A DNA stretch of 64,000 nucleotides from Todiramphus chloris collaris (taxonomy: Eukaryota > Chordata > Aves > Coraciiformes > Alcedinidae), in the NCBI GenBank assembly GCA_025345505.1, contig JANVCC010009742.1, positions 3,352,714 through 3,416,713 of the forward strand. Direction: 5' to 3'. This document shows, piece by piece, positions 16,711-26,286 of the stretch; position 1 is the stretch's first letter; each line of letters starts with the position of its first letter. A model generated the notes under the pieces. The model ran no database searches. It had not been told where the DNA came from and saw nothing but the letters and a program-made list of their open reading frames with translations. A program made the position numbers and the translations under genes.

Positions 16711-17223
16711 CTAGTTGCTGTAGGCGCCCAGATAATCCAGCTTGCCGATGGGAACCCCATTGTGCCGCAGGATGTCATGGGCGGTGGTGACGTGGAAAAA
16801 GAAGTTCGGCAGCGCGAACTGCAGCATGTAGTCATGGCCGCCCAGATGCGCCTTGTGCGGACCAAAGCTCAGGGTAACCTCGCGGCCTTCGCTGTCATCG
16901 AGCACTGATGTGTCCAGGCCTTCCAGAAAGGCCACGGTCTTGTCTATCCGCGCCTTCAGATCGGCAAAGCTCACTTCATCGTCGGGAAAGCTTGGCACTT
17001 TGACATCGGTCAGGCGGGCAATGGTCGCCTTGGACGTGTCGCTGGCCCGTTGGATCTGCCCCGAAAAGGGCAGCATGTCGGGGGCCAGGCGCGCGCTGAC
17101 AAGCACGGAAGGGTCGATCTTCTTTTCCTGCGCATAGGCTTCGGCCTTGGCAATCAGCGCCGAAACGATCGAAAACCCGCGGATAAAGACCGGGACTGAA
17201 ATCTGGTACATGGAAAGCGGCAT
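16711..17223 (-). CDS. DUF1993 family protein
   Basis: The 170-residue protein of the DUF1993 family is related in fold to the DinB-like four-helix proteins. Typical features are MPLSMYQISVPVFIRGF at the N-terminus, ARLAPDMLPFSGQIQRASD in the middle, and GGHDYMLQFALPNFFFHVTTAHDILRHNGVPIGKLDYLG at the end. Three histidines (in GGHDYM, FFHVTTAHD and RHNG) resemble the metal site of DinB-like proteins, but the ligand set is not established. The catalytic role is unknown. It is encoded on the same strand as the iron ABC genes but is probably independent. Confidence 0.85.
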   Translation of the reverse strand: MPLSMYQISVPVFIRGFSIVSALIAKAEAYAQEKKIDPSVLVSARLAPDMLPFSGQIQRASDTSKATIARLTDVKVPSFPDDEVSFADLKARIDKTVAFLEGLDTSVLDDSEGREVTLSFGPHKAHLGGHDYMLQFALPNFFFHVTTAHDILRHNGVPIGKLDYLGAYSN

Positions 17224-17290
17224 GGGTGTTCCTTCCGGGAGCATGCTTGTTTAAGCAGTTGCGCTTTCCGATTCCGGAACAGCAACCGCA

Positions 17291-18373
17291 TCAGGCAAAT
17301 ATATGCGGCTCGCCAAGGACTTCAATGCGCACATGATCCCCGGTTGCAGGAAGATTGACCGCGGAACACTTTATCTGCACCGGCGCGGCCCTCTGGCCGT
17401 TGCAAGAACCGTGGTCTCCCATGATGGCAAGCGTCACTGTGCACACCGCCCCGCCAAATTCGATGTCAACGACCCTGCCATAACCGGCATTCTCGTCAGG
17501 GGCAGCCACGGCGTCGCTCTCGGTGACGGAGACTAGTTTCAGCTGTTCGGGGCGCAGCATGATTTCCGCTGTGCCCAGCCGTTCGGCTGTCTGCGCCTTC
17601 AACCGGCCAAACGCGCAATCGATCCAGCCGTTGCCGATCTGCGCCGGCAGCAGAATTGCATCGCCAAGAAACGAGGCCGTCGTGCGGTCCGACGGGTTCA
17701 GATAGAGCGAGCGCGGCGGTCCGGCCTGAACCAGTTTGCCCTGCCGCATCACGGCGACCTGATCGGCAAAGGACAGGGCCTCCGCCTGATCGTGGGTGAC
17801 CAGAATGGTGGTAATGCCGGCTTTTTTCAGAACCGCAGCAACAGCCTTGCGCATGTTTTCGCGCAGACCGGTGTCGAGCGCGGAAAACGGCTCGTCCAGC
17901 AGCATCAGTTTGGGCTGGCGTGCCAAAGCCCGGGCAAGCGAGACCCGTTGCTGCTGTCCACCGGAAAGCTGATGCGGCCGGCGGTTCAGCATGATGGGGT
18001 CGAGCTCGACCATATCCATGAGGGCAAGGATGCGCTGGCTGCGGTCGGGACTACGCTTGTCCAGGCCAAAGCCGATATTGTCGGCGACGGTCAGGTGCGG
18101 GAAAAGCGAGCCATCCTGCGTCACGAACCCGACACTGCGGCGATGCGCCGGAACGATCGCCGCACCCTCGGCCAATACATCGCCATTCAGTGTCACCTGG
18201 CCGCTGTCCGGGGCTTCAAACCCGCCAATGAGGCGCAGCAGAGTGGTCTTGCCCGATCCCGATGGTCCGACAACCGCCGTACGGCTGCCTGCTGCGACTG
18301 ACAGCGTGACGTCATCGACGGCGGTGGTGACACCGTATCGTTTTGTTACACCGCGAATGTCGAGAAAGGTCAT
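17291..18373 (-). CDS. fbpC: iron(III) ABC transporter ATP-binding protein (FbpC type)
   Basis: The 360-residue ABC ATPase energises uptake of ferric iron or a similar periplasmically bound ligand. Walker A is GPSGSGKTT, the signature is LSGGQQQR, Walker B is [11 protein letters not shown], and H-loop THDQAEA follows. The extra C-terminal roughly 130 residues (from [10 protein letters not shown]) form a TOBE-like regulatory domain, as in FbpC/PotA transporters. The ATG overlaps the end of the permease gene by 4 bp, and fbpA lies upstream of that. Assignment to iron rests on the FbpA homology; polyamine/thiamine paralogues are the alternative. Confidence 0.88.
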   Translation of the reverse strand: MTFLDIRGVTKRYGVTTAVDDVTLSVAAGSRTAVVGPSGSGKTTLLRLIGGFEAPDSGQVTLNGDVLAEGAAIVPAHRRSVGFVTQDGSLFPHLTVADNIGFGLDKRSPDRSQRILALMDMVELDPIMLNRRPHQLSGGQQQRVSLARALARQPKLMLLDEPFSALDTGLRENMRKAVAAVLKKAGITTILVTHDQAEALSFADQVAVMRQGKLVQAGPPRSLYLNPSDRTTASFLGDAILLPAQIGNGWIDCAFGRLKAQTAERLGTAEIMLRPEQLKLVSVTESDAVAAPDENAGYGRVVDIEFGGAVCTVTLAIMGDHGSCNGQRAAPVQIKCSAVNLPATGDHVRIEVLGEPHIFA

Positions 18374-19971
18374 CGTCCAATAATCCGTTTCGATTGGGCA
18401 TGCAGCAGGAGCGTGAGGGGCAGGGACAGCACCACCATCATCAGTGCATAGGGCGCGGCAGCCGCATAATCAATCTCGCTGGTCAACGACCAGAATTCCG
18501 TCGCCAATGTTCGCGTGCCATTGGGCGCAAGCATCAGCGTGGCCGTCAATTCATTGGTAATGCCGAGCGCCACCAATGCGACGCTGGCGGCGGCGCCGGG
18601 CGCAGCCAGCCGCATGGTAATGCGCGTGACCGCCTGCACCGGCGTGCGCCCAAGCGCCATGGCGGCCCGCTCCAGTTCGACAGGCGCCTGCGCGATGCTG
18701 GCCCGCAGTCCGACGAGGGCGCGCGGCAGGAAAAGCAGACCGTAGGCGAGCAGCAGCGTCGCGGCGGTCTGGTAAAGCGGCAGGACAACACGCACCGTGA
18801 TGGTCACAAGTGCCAGCGCGACCACGACCCCGGGCAGGGAGCCGACATAATAATGGCAGGCCTCGAGGGCCCGCTGCATGCGGCTGGGAGCCCGCACCGA
18901 AAGCCAAGCCATGGGGGTCGCTGCGACGGTGGCCAGCAAGGCCCCGGCAACAGCCAGCAGCAGTGTTGTCCCGAAGGCAGTGCCGATTTCGTTCAGCTTC
19001 CACACCGACGTGCCGCCGGCAATCAGCCAGCGGCCAAGGGTGACGAATGGAACGCCCAGCGCCAGCGCCGTGGTTGCCAGCGGAATGAGCAGGCAGGGCA
19101 GGGCAAGCCAGCCCAGCCGGTATTTTGTGATCGGGCGCGCCGATCCCGAGCCGACACGCGCATAACGTTCATTGCCGCGGATCAACGCTTCGAGTGCCAG
19201 CAAACCGGCGCAGCACAGCACCAGAACACCGGCCAGCATGTTGGCGGCAGGACCGTTGAAGGTCGACTGGAACTGGTCAACGATGGCTGTCGCGAAGGTA
19301 TCGAAGCGGATCATGACGAAAAGGCCGTATTCCGCCAGAAGATGCAGGCCGATCAGCAGGGAGCCGCCGCAAATGGCAAAACGCAGCTGCGGCAGGAGCA
19401 CCCGGAAGAAGACCCGCCACGGACCGAGGCCAAGCGATGCGCCGACATCTTCCATGGCCGGATCGACGCGCCGCATCTGCGCCGCGACCGGAAGATAGAG
19501 AAACGGGAAATAAGCCAGAACGGAAACCAGCACGCCGCCGAACAGGCCATGCAGGCTGGGGGCCATGCTGATCCAGGCATAACTGTGGACAAATGCCGGG
19601 ACGGCAAGCGGCGCAACCGCGAGCCACGCCCACAGGCGGGCGCCGGGCAGGTCGGTGCGCTCGGTCAGCCAGGCAAGGCTGACCGCCAGAACGATGGAAA
19701 GCGGGATTGTCCAGACTTCCAGCAGCACCGTATTGATCAGCAGTTCACCGACGCGGGCGCGGAACACCAGGGTGACGACCGTATCCCAGCCGGTCTGGAT
19801 GGTCACCCAGATGACGAAACCGAGCGGCAGAAGGCTGAGCAGGGCAACAAGCCCGGCGAGGCCGAAAACGGATAAAAACGGCAGGCGACGCACGGCATGA
19901 TGCGGGACCAAGGCCAGCTGCGCTGCAGCTGCATTGGGACGTTGGCCGTTTATTGATCCGGTAGACAACAA
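18370..19971 (-). CDS. fbpB: iron(III) ABC transporter permease (FbpB type, fused two-domain)
   Basis: The 533-residue protein has about twelve membrane segments, carrying two permease modules in one chain as FbpB does. EAA-type loops are visible in both halves ([21 protein letters not shown] and [24 protein letters not shown]). The start is TTG 19971; the N-terminal roughly 25 residues are polar. It lies 150 bp downstream of fbpA, with two hairpins between, and overlaps fbpC. Confidence 0.88.
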   Translation of the reverse strand: MLSTGSINGQRPNAAAAQLALVPHHAVRRLPFLSVFGLAGLVALLSLLPLGFVIWVTIQTGWDTVVTLVFRARVGELLINTVLLEVWTIPLSIVLAVSLAWLTERTDLPGARLWAWLAVAPLAVPAFVHSYAWISMAPSLHGLFGGVLVSVLAYFPFLYLPVAAQMRRVDPAMEDVGASLGLGPWRVFFRVLLPQLRFAICGGSLLIGLHLLAEYGLFVMIRFDTFATAIVDQFQSTFNGPAANMLAGVLVLCCAGLLALEALIRGNERYARVGSGSARPITKYRLGWLALPCLLIPLATTALALGVPFVTLGRWLIAGGTSVWKLNEIGTAFGTTLLLAVAGALLATVAATPMAWLSVRAPSRMQRALEACHYYVGSLPGVVVALALVTITVRVVLPLYQTAATLLLAYGLLFLPRALVGLRASIAQAPVELERAAMALGRTPVQAVTRITMRLAAPGAAASVALVALGITNELTATLMLAPNGTRTLATEFWSLTSEIDYAAAAPYALMMVVLSLPLTLLLHAQSKRIIGR

Positions 19972-20046
19972 TTCACATTTGCTTTCATATGCACGAACAC
20001 CCGCCGGCGGCCAGATTGGCCTTCATACCCGAAGGGGAATCGAACA

Positions 20047-20118
20047 ACACCCCCTGCAAGATCAAATGTCTGTGCAGGAGGTGTCCAGAGTTATTTCATT
20101 GCCGGCTAACCGGCATTG
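20047..20118 (-). other. two hairpins in the fbpA-fbpB intergenic gap
   Basis: The first is 20047-20058 pairing with 20073-20084 (12-bp arms, one mismatch). The second is TGCCGG/CCGGCA around 20102-20117, just after the fbpA stop. Neither has a full T run. The position between a highly expressed binding-protein gene and its permease suggests partial termination or protection of fbpA mRNA, as in many ABC operons. Confidence 0.55.
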
Positions 20119-20121
20119 TGG

Positions 20122-21132
20122 TTACAGCAGGCCCGCTGCCGTCATCAGGTCCGTCACCTTCTTGCTGTTCAGCTTCGAAGGTTCGACCTTCGGCGCCTGC
20201 AGATCGGCCAGAGGCACCAGAGCGGCATTGGATGCCGCATCCTTGCCAACGGCATATTCGAAGGAATCCCCATCCTTCAAGATTGCCTGGCCAGCCTTGC
20301 CGGTGACCCACTTCAGGAACGCCTGGGCATCTTCCTTGTGCTTGCTCGAAGCCAGAACACCGCCGCCGGAAATGCTGACGAATGCGCCCGGATCCTCATG
20401 CTTGAAGTAGTGCAGGGACACGTTCTTGGTGTTTTCGCCGGTTTTGGCCTTATCGCCGAAATAGTAATAGTGATAAATCACCGCGCCTTCGATTTCTCCG
20501 GCATTGACGGCCTTCATGGCAACGCTGTTGCCCTTATAGGCGGTCGCATTTTCCTTGAGTGCCTTCAACCACTTGGCTGTGGTTTCCTCGCCCTTGAGTT
20601 CCAGAAGCGCGCTGACGATTGCCTGGAAATCCGCGCCAGCCGGTGCGGCGCCCCAGCGGCCCTTCCAGCTTGCATCGGCAAGGTCGAGCAGCGACTTCGG
20701 CAGCTTGTCTTCCGTCAGCTTGTTCTTGTCATAGGCGAACACGGTGGAACGGGCGGCAACGCCGGTCCAGCGGCCATGTTCCGGGCGGTAATTGGCCGGC
20801 ACCTGATCGAGCACTGCCTTGTCGAGCGGTGCGAACAGCTTGGCATTGTCGACCAGAACCACTCCCGGGGAATTCTCCGTCAGGAATGCGTCAGCCGGGG
20901 AAGCAGCGCCTTCCTGCACGATCTGGTTGGCCAGTTCCATGTCCTTGCCGTTGCGGATCGTCACCTTGATGCCGGTTTCCTTGGTGAACCCGTCGGCCCA
21001 CGCCTTGGTCAGGCTTTCATGCTGCGCATTATAAACAACGATGCCATCGGCGTTCTGCGCCATTGCCGGCGCGGCGATCAAGGCAACAGCGAGCGCCGCG
21101 GCACTTGCAAAAGTCGGAAAGTTGATTTTCAT
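20122..21132 (-). CDS. fbpA: periplasmic iron(III)-binding protein (FbpA type)
   Basis: The 336-residue protein has signal peptide MKINFPTFASAAALAVALIAAPAMAQ and a mature start DGIVVYNAQHESLTKAWADGF, typical of FbpA. The iron-ligating tyrosine pair is in AVIYHYYYFGDK near residue 215. VVLVDNAKLFAPLDKAVLDQVPANYRPEHGRWTGVAARSTVFAYDKN is characteristic. ATG 21132 follows an AGAGG box; the frame opens further upstream but the signal peptide fixes the start. It is the first gene of fbpABC. No RirA/Irr box was identified with confidence. Confidence 0.92.
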   Translation of the reverse strand: MKINFPTFASAAALAVALIAAPAMAQNADGIVVYNAQHESLTKAWADGFTKETGIKVTIRNGKDMELANQIVQEGAASPADAFLTENSPGVVLVDNAKLFAPLDKAVLDQVPANYRPEHGRWTGVAARSTVFAYDKNKLTEDKLPKSLLDLADASWKGRWGAAPAGADFQAIVSALLELKGEETTAKWLKALKENATAYKGNSVAMKAVNAGEIEGAVIYHYYYFGDKAKTGENTKNVSLHYFKHEDPGAFVSISGGGVLASSKHKEDAQAFLKWVTGKAGQAILKDGDSFEYAVGKDAASNAALVPLADLQAPKVEPSKLNSKKVTDLMTAAGLL

Positions 21133-21417
21133 GAAAACCTCTTTGATTTGTATGGCTTGCAGAGCAAATTTCGGTTGCGCCAGCAATGGACCCCGGAACA
21201 AGTGAGCCATACAAAACATGAGCGGTCTGGTCAACAAAAAATGGTTGGCGTTTATAACCCAAAATGCCTATCACAAAATAGTTATCACCCGCATTGTCGG
21301 GTGTGATTTGCGTTCCGGCGCAAAGAGGAATCTACTCGTTTTGTCCGCGATTTTGGCGTGCCTCAGGCACGGCAGTGCGGCATTGAAAAACTTTCAGTCA
21401 TATCCAGGGAGTGTGTC

Positions 21418-21711
21418 ATGCCTTTTTCAAGCAGGGACCAACGCATTCACTCCACGACGGATTGGGACATCATGCAGCAGGCCCATGACCGGGCTTCCAA
21501 AATGCTCGATCGCTGCCCGAAAACCCACGCTCGCTGCAACCAGCTCGCCCGGATTGTCATTGCGATCTACGAAAGCGGTGTGCGCGATGTGGATGAGTTG
21601 GCCGTCATGGCGGCAAATCGCGAACTGAACGTCTTGGCGGAGAGAGGACATTTTCAAAAGCCGTTCCGCTTCACGCCAGCCGACGAACGCCCGCAAATAC
21701 TGCATTCGTGA
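21418..21711 (+). CDS. hypothetical small protein
   Basis: The 97-residue soluble protein opens MPFSSRDQRIHSTTDWDIMQQAHDRASKML, with three Cys/His-containing stretches (DRCPKTHARCNQLARIV). I recognise no family, although the composition resembles short rhizobial stress-response proteins. ATG 21418 is chosen; the frame opens at 21358. It converges with the bacteriocin exporter operon. Confidence 0.5.
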   Translation: MPFSSRDQRIHSTTDWDIMQQAHDRASKMLDRCPKTHARCNQLARIVIAIYESGVRDVDELAVMAANRELNVLAERGHFQKPFRFTPADERPQILHS

Positions 21712-21735
21712 GAGCGTATCTCTTGTGATCGCGCT

Positions 21736-23853
21736 TCAGGATATGGCTTCCTCGATTATGCCGTTCTGAATTCTGATTGTTCTATGCGCAAGAGCGATGC
21801 TTGATTGCCGGTGCACCACAATAATTCGCGTTATGGCAAGGCTGGCCAGTGCGCCGTTGATCTTTTTCTCATTGTCTTCGTCAAGATGGCTGGTCGCCTC
21901 ATCGAGAAACAGGATTTTTGGCTGGCGGTAAAGCGCGCGCGCCAGAAAAATCCGCTGTCTTTGGCCGCCGGACAGTGCGCTGCCCATATCGCCGACGAGT
22001 GTCTCGTAGGCCATAGGCATACGGTTTATCTCGTCGTCGATGGCCGCAAGTCGTGCGCATTGGCATACCCGCTCGCTATCGTGTTCCGGATCGAAAGCGG
22101 AAATATTTTCGGCGATCGTACCGGCGAAAAGCCGGTCATCCTGCAGAACACAAGCAACCGCTTTGCGATAGTAAGATGCGCCGAGGCGGTTGATATCCTG
22201 TCCATCGATCGACAAATGGCCATCCTGAATCACCAGCAATCCCGCCAGGAGCTTCATGAGCGTGGTTTTGCCTGCGCCGGATGGACCCGTCAGAGCAATG
22301 ATTTCTCCCGGATTGATGGTGAGATTGATATTCGTCAGAACAGGCGGGTCACCATCACTATAACAAAAGGTCAAATCCCTGACTTCCAATCTGCCCTGCA
22401 ACCGCGACATGTCCCGCTCACCCCACACGGCGCCGGTTGCCTCCTCGGGGGTGCCCAGGGCGATATCGGCAAGGCGTTCGGCGTGCATACCGAGCATGTT
22501 GAGCCGGACGGCCAGACCGATGAGCGCAGACACCCGCCCGGTGAACTGGTCCTTGTAGGCAAGGAAAGCAATGAGCATACCGATGGTCATGGCTCCGTCC
22601 ATGACGGCCGAAGCTCCCAGCCAGAGCATGATGATGCGGTCAAAACCATCAAGGAGATCGCTTGTCGTACCAAAAACCAGATCGAGTTTCCGGATGCGCA
22701 GGTCCGCATTGATCGATTCGACCATCAGGTTAAGCCATGCTCCGCGCCGTCGTTCAAACAGATCGAGCGCCTTGAGGCTGGCAATGCCCCGAATGGATTC
22801 CAGAAAGTGTGAATCCTCTTTGGCTCCCTGCACGATGGCTGCCTCGTTGGCTGCCCGATAGGCCGGGTAGGAGACGACGCGAATGAGGGTCTGGATCGCC
22901 AGCGTGGCGACAGCGACCCATGTCAGCCAGCCGCCATAGATCAGCATCAGGCTCAGCGAGCCCGCAACAACCGTGACATCGAGGACAGCCGCAACGATGT
23001 CCGTGGTCAGCGCCGACTGAATGGGAACGAGCGAGGAAAAGCGCGACACGACATCGCCGATATGACGCTTTTCGAAATAGGACAAGGGAAGGCGCAGCAG
23101 GTGATCGAACAGTCCGGTTGTCCATTGCAGGTTGAGACTGGTGCCCAAGACAAGTCCGGCCCAGCCGCGTGCAATCCCGATCATCGTCTGGAGCAGCAGG
23201 AACAGGCATAGGCCAATCGCGATGGTGATGAGCAGATCGTGATCGGCCGAGACGACAACCTGATCGATAATGATTTGCGAACCCACCGGGCTGAGGAGCG
23301 CAAAAACCTCCAGGCAGAGCGACAGCAGAAAAAGCTGGGTCAGCGCGCGCTTGAGGCCGGCGACATTGCGGAACAGATCGCTCAGGCGAATGCGTTCTCT
23401 TTCGACTTTTTTCGCAAAGCCGCCGGTCGGCAACAACTCCAGCGCGACGCCGGTGAAATGGGCCGAGGCCTGGCCGAACGTGAGAGAGCGTCGCCCGAGC
23501 GCAGGGTCGTGGACGACGATCCCCTTTGCCGTTGTCTTCGCCAGGACAACAAAGTGGGAGAAATCCCAATGCAGAATGCAGGGCAGGCGCAGATCGGCAA
23601 AATCTGCAACATCGAGACGAATGGCCCTGCTGGCAAACCCGAGCTTTGTCGCAATACGCATCAAGGACGTCAGCGCCGTGCCCTTGATGGAAGCCGCGTG
23701 CCGGCGGCGAAGGACGCCAATATCCACTCGGTTGCCGTGAAAACCGCAGATCATGGCGAGACAGGCAAGGCCGCATTCGGCCACTTCCGTTTGCAGGATG
23801 ACCGGCAAGCGATGCCTGAAGCCGAATGACACCCTATTGAGCACCGGATTCAT
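21736..23853 (-). CDS. C39-peptidase-containing ABC exporter (bacteriocin/microcin type)
   Basis: The 705-residue protein should cleave the double-glycine leader of its substrate and export the mature peptide. The N-terminal C39 peptidase (about 15-140) has catalytic Cys27 in TEVAECGLACLAMI, His in WDFSHFVVL and Asp in IVVHDPALG. About six membrane segments follow (170-440). The ATPase has Walker A GPSGAGKTT, signature LSGGQRQR, Walker B ILFLDEATS and H-loop VVHRQS. This is the CvaB/RaxB architecture. It overlaps the HlyD gene by 20 bp and is last in the operon that also encodes a GG-leader peptide. Confidence 0.93.
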   Translation of the reverse strand: MNPVLNRVSFGFRHRLPVILQTEVAECGLACLAMICGFHGNRVDIGVLRRRHAASIKGTALTSLMRIATKLGFASRAIRLDVADFADLRLPCILHWDFSHFVVLAKTTAKGIVVHDPALGRRSLTFGQASAHFTGVALELLPTGGFAKKVERERIRLSDLFRNVAGLKRALTQLFLLSLCLEVFALLSPVGSQIIIDQVVVSADHDLLITIAIGLCLFLLLQTMIGIARGWAGLVLGTSLNLQWTTGLFDHLLRLPLSYFEKRHIGDVVSRFSSLVPIQSALTTDIVAAVLDVTVVAGSLSLMLIYGGWLTWVAVATLAIQTLIRVVSYPAYRAANEAAIVQGAKEDSHFLESIRGIASLKALDLFERRRGAWLNLMVESINADLRIRKLDLVFGTTSDLLDGFDRIIMLWLGASAVMDGAMTIGMLIAFLAYKDQFTGRVSALIGLAVRLNMLGMHAERLADIALGTPEEATGAVWGERDMSRLQGRLEVRDLTFCYSDGDPPVLTNINLTINPGEIIALTGPSGAGKTTLMKLLAGLLVIQDGHLSIDGQDINRLGASYYRKAVACVLQDDRLFAGTIAENISAFDPEHDSERVCQCARLAAIDDEINRMPMAYETLVGDMGSALSGGQRQRIFLARALYRQPKILFLDEATSHLDEDNEKKINGALASLAITRIIVVHRQSSIALAHRTIRIQNGIIEEAIS

Positions 23854-25165
23854 TTCTTGTGCTTGATCCCGGCCCGCCGCCAATGCCGCCGCTCAGGCTG
23901 TAGAGCGGCTCCAATATCCATTCATACAGCTTTCTGGTTTCCAGAAAGACATCGGCTTCGACGTCCATGCCGACCTGCAATGGTTCACGTTTGCCATAGG
24001 CAAGCACGGTGTCCTGCTCCGGCTTGGCGGAAACCCGATAAAAGCCGCTGGGCGGCTGTTTTCCCGCGATTTGCCCGCCGGCAATGCCTTCGCCGTCCGT
24101 TGCGCGCAACGCGACGCGGGAAATCTCTGCAATGATCGCGGGATACTGGCCGAACTTCTGATAGGGAAACGGCGCGTAGCGCAGAAGCACAGGCGATCCC
24201 TGTCTGATAAAACCGATTGCCGCGCTTGAGGCAAAAAAGTGAATTTCCAGATGTCCCGATGCCGGCAATATGGACAAAAGCGGTGTGCCTGCGCCAACCG
24301 TCTGCCCCGACTGGACAAGCACGGCTGTCACCGTGCCATCCTGTGGCGCCGTCACCAATATTTCCCGGTTGCGCTCCATATCTGCGCTCTGTTGATCAAG
24401 AGCCGATATTTGTCGCCGCAACCCGCCGATGGCGGATGCCGCCTCATGATCGAAGCCCCTGAGCTTGGAACGGATCTCCTGCAATTTGGACTGCAGCTGG
24501 ATGGTGTCCCGGCGCAGGTTTTCCAGCAGTGCGCGCTGCCCCATGTAACTTTCCCGCCGCACCTCGAATTCCCGTTGTGCAACAATGCCTTTCTCAACGA
24601 CGCCTTCCAGCCTGTCGGCGAATTGCTTCAGGGTTTCCGCATAGGTGGCCGTTACGGATATCTGTGCCGCAACCTGGGCAATCTCCCGCTCGAGCGCAGC
24701 CGCCTGCTTTTGCAGATTGTCCCTTTGTTCCTTGTCCAGTTCAACGCGGCGCGCAATCTCCACCTGCAGTTCGTTTCGCTGCAGGCGGATCTGGCCGATG
24801 ATGGCGGCATAGGTGTTTCCATCGGAGGTCGTACTATCGGTGCTCAATACATACAGGCGGTCGCCTTTATGCACGGGCTGCCCCTCGCTGGCTGAGGTTT
24901 CGACAACCCGTCCGGCTTGCGGAGCAATCAAACGCACGACGCCGACGCTGGTCTGCACCGTGCCGGTGAGGCGGACCCTGCGCGTGTATTCGCCAAATGC
25001 CACGAACATGCCGATCATTGCGACCGAAGCCACCGCACACCCCGTCGCCACTGTTGCGGATATCGGTCGCAATAATTGCGGGCGGCCGAACCATTTGTGC
25101 TTGCGGCCGTCAATGGCTTCCTGACGAAAAAGCGCAAGATTTGCGCTCTCATTCGCGGGGGGCAC
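23834..25165 (-). CDS. HlyD-family membrane fusion protein (microcin exporter adaptor)
   Basis: The 443-residue adaptor links the inner-membrane C39 ABC exporter to an outer-membrane channel (CvaA/RaxA type). There is one N-terminal membrane segment (VATGCAVASVAMIGMFVAFGEYTRRV), a lipoyl-like half RLIAPQAGRVVETSASEGQPVHKGDRLYVL, a long coiled coil (about 140-250) and a returning barrel APQDGTVTAVLVQSGQTVGAGTPLL. GTG 25165 is preferred; the frame continues open to 25546 inside the upstream gene, where it has no plausible signal. It overlaps the PrsW-like gene by 17 bp. No TolC homologue is present in the window. Confidence 0.9.
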   Translation of the reverse strand: MPPANESANLALFRQEAIDGRKHKWFGRPQLLRPISATVATGCAVASVAMIGMFVAFGEYTRRVRLTGTVQTSVGVVRLIAPQAGRVVETSASEGQPVHKGDRLYVLSTDSTTSDGNTYAAIIGQIRLQRNELQVEIARRVELDKEQRDNLQKQAAALEREIAQVAAQISVTATYAETLKQFADRLEGVVEKGIVAQREFEVRRESYMGQRALLENLRRDTIQLQSKLQEIRSKLRGFDHEAASAIGGLRRQISALDQQSADMERNREILVTAPQDGTVTAVLVQSGQTVGAGTPLLSILPASGHLEIHFFASSAAIGFIRQGSPVLLRYAPFPYQKFGQYPAIIAEISRVALRATDGEGIAGGQIAGKQPPSGFYRVSAKPEQDTVLAYGKREPLQVGMDVEADVFLETRKLYEWILEPLYSLSGGIGGGPGSSTRNESGAQ

Positions 25166-25631
25166 TGTTGATGCGCCGTTCAAAGTAATAGTAGCCAAAC
25201 AGAAGAACCACCTCGGCGAGTGTATATGGCAAGGACAACACGAGCGTATAAGAATATAGGGGTAGGGTCGGCAGCTGATAGAGAGTAAAATTCGACGCAA
25301 AATGCACCAGTGTGCAGTAGAAGATTGCCGCGTAAATCCATCTGGCTTTGGCATAAACCAATGATGTAAAAATGTGAAAGCTGGTTGAGGAGACAACGAC
25401 GAACAAGGTTCCAAGCACTGCAAACACCGGACCGGCACCAAGTTCCAAAGTGTGCTCGTAGACCACCGGTGTCTTGAACACACATTCGAGGCCAAAAAAC
25501 AGGAAATAGGACGGTATGCGGAACCTGGTGTCGCGGAACAGGACAACGAGGTAAGCCTTGATCAACTCCTCAATCCCGGCCAAAATAAATGTCGTTGAAA
25601 TATTCCGGGCCAAATCCAAAGCATTGCTCAT
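25149..25631 (-). CDS. PrsW-like membrane protein A of the microcin locus
   Basis: The 160-residue polytopic protein has about four to five membrane segments. Polar residues in membrane segments match the glutamic intramembrane-protease pattern: EExxK (E21, E22, K25), E49 in FFGLEC, H86 in TSFHIF and H110 in TLVHF. PrsW and CPBP relatives process peptides or give bacteriocin immunity in other systems, so either role is possible. It follows the GG-peptide gene by about 50 bp and overlaps the HlyD gene. The first roughly 105 residues are almost identical to protein B at 26287-26766, while the C-terminal third diverges. Confidence 0.7.
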   Translation of the reverse strand: MSNALDLARNISTTFILAGIEELIKAYLVVLFRDTRFRIPSYFLFFGLECVFKTPVVYEHTLELGAGPVFAVLGTLFVVVSSTSFHIFTSLVYAKARWIYAAIFYCTLVHFASNFTLYQLPTLPLYSYTLVLSLPYTLAEVVLLFGYYYFERRINSAPRE

Positions 25632-25680
25632 GGTTCAGGATTGAGAGGGGTAAGCGCGGCCATGCCGCGCTTTAAGATAT

Positions 25681-26067
25681 TCAGGCTAGCGGGACCGGTA
25701 TTGACCTTTGCCGCCACCACCTGTTTCCGCCTTGGTTGGGGCCATTGCCGTCGCCACTACCGCCGGTATAGTCGCCCATCGCGTTGTAGGCACCAAAATC
25801 TGGCGTACCGCCGCCTTTGAACGCACTTTTGATGGCCTGGCCAATATAACTCAAGAGATTATCCTTCGGATTATTGGACGGCAGTCTCGATGCCTCATAG
25901 GTATGGTCCATGATGGAGCCGCCATCGGCCCCCTTGCCAATGCCTTTACCCGTAGCACTTGAGCTTTTGCTGTTACTGGATGTTTGGCCTTTGGAATAAC
26001 CGGTGTCGCGATCCAAAGCGCCTCCACCAACGACGAACGATATTTCATGCTCGGTTAGTTCACGCAT
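25681..26067 (-). CDS. double-glycine-leader microcin/bacteriocin precursor
   Basis: The 128-residue precursor begins MRELTEHEISFVVGG, a 15-residue leader with the colicin V-type pattern (conserved Leu/Glu/Ile/Val spacing and GG at -2/-1). The mature part is Gly/Ser/Asn-rich (DTGYSKGQTSSNSKSSSATGKGIGKG), with a short amphipathic segment NLLSYIGQAIKSAFKGGG and a basic, Trp-containing tail GNRWWRQRS. ATG 26067 is preferred over ATG 26079 because GGAG lies 7 bases upstream. It sits in one operon with a C39 exporter and HlyD adaptor, exactly the machinery that handles GG leaders. The target and activity are unknown, and no homologue is recognised beyond the leader. Confidence 0.82.
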   Translation of the reverse strand: MRELTEHEISFVVGGGALDRDTGYSKGQTSSNSKSSSATGKGIGKGADGGSIMDHTYEASRLPSNNPKDNLLSYIGQAIKSAFKGGGTPDFGAYNAMGDYTGGSGDGNGPNQGGNRWWRQRSIPVPLA

Positions 26068-26286
26068 CAAAATCTCCATATTTAAATAATAAAATCAATA
26101 TGTTGAAATATGAAATCTACTCGATGGATTTATTGTGTTCATAAAATGCAGTGCCGTGAAAACACTGTTTGGCTGCTCATTCATGGAATGCCCGCAAGGC
26201 CTCTATCCGGGTATTATTGATTGGACGGATGATACTTCCATGAAACCCTGACGCCAATCCGTAGCTATACTTACAGCCGCCCGCGC

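Noticed and set aside
18343-19875. 510-codon open frame on the plus strand
   Set aside because: It lies wholly opposite the FbpB permease gene, has a Gln/Arg/His-rich composition typical of antisense frames in GC-rich DNA, and matches no domain.
26080-26286. second short peptide gene (29 codons) between PrsW-like B and the GG precursor
   Set aside because: A 29-codon frame exists there but lacks a GG leader and a convincing ribosome-binding site.
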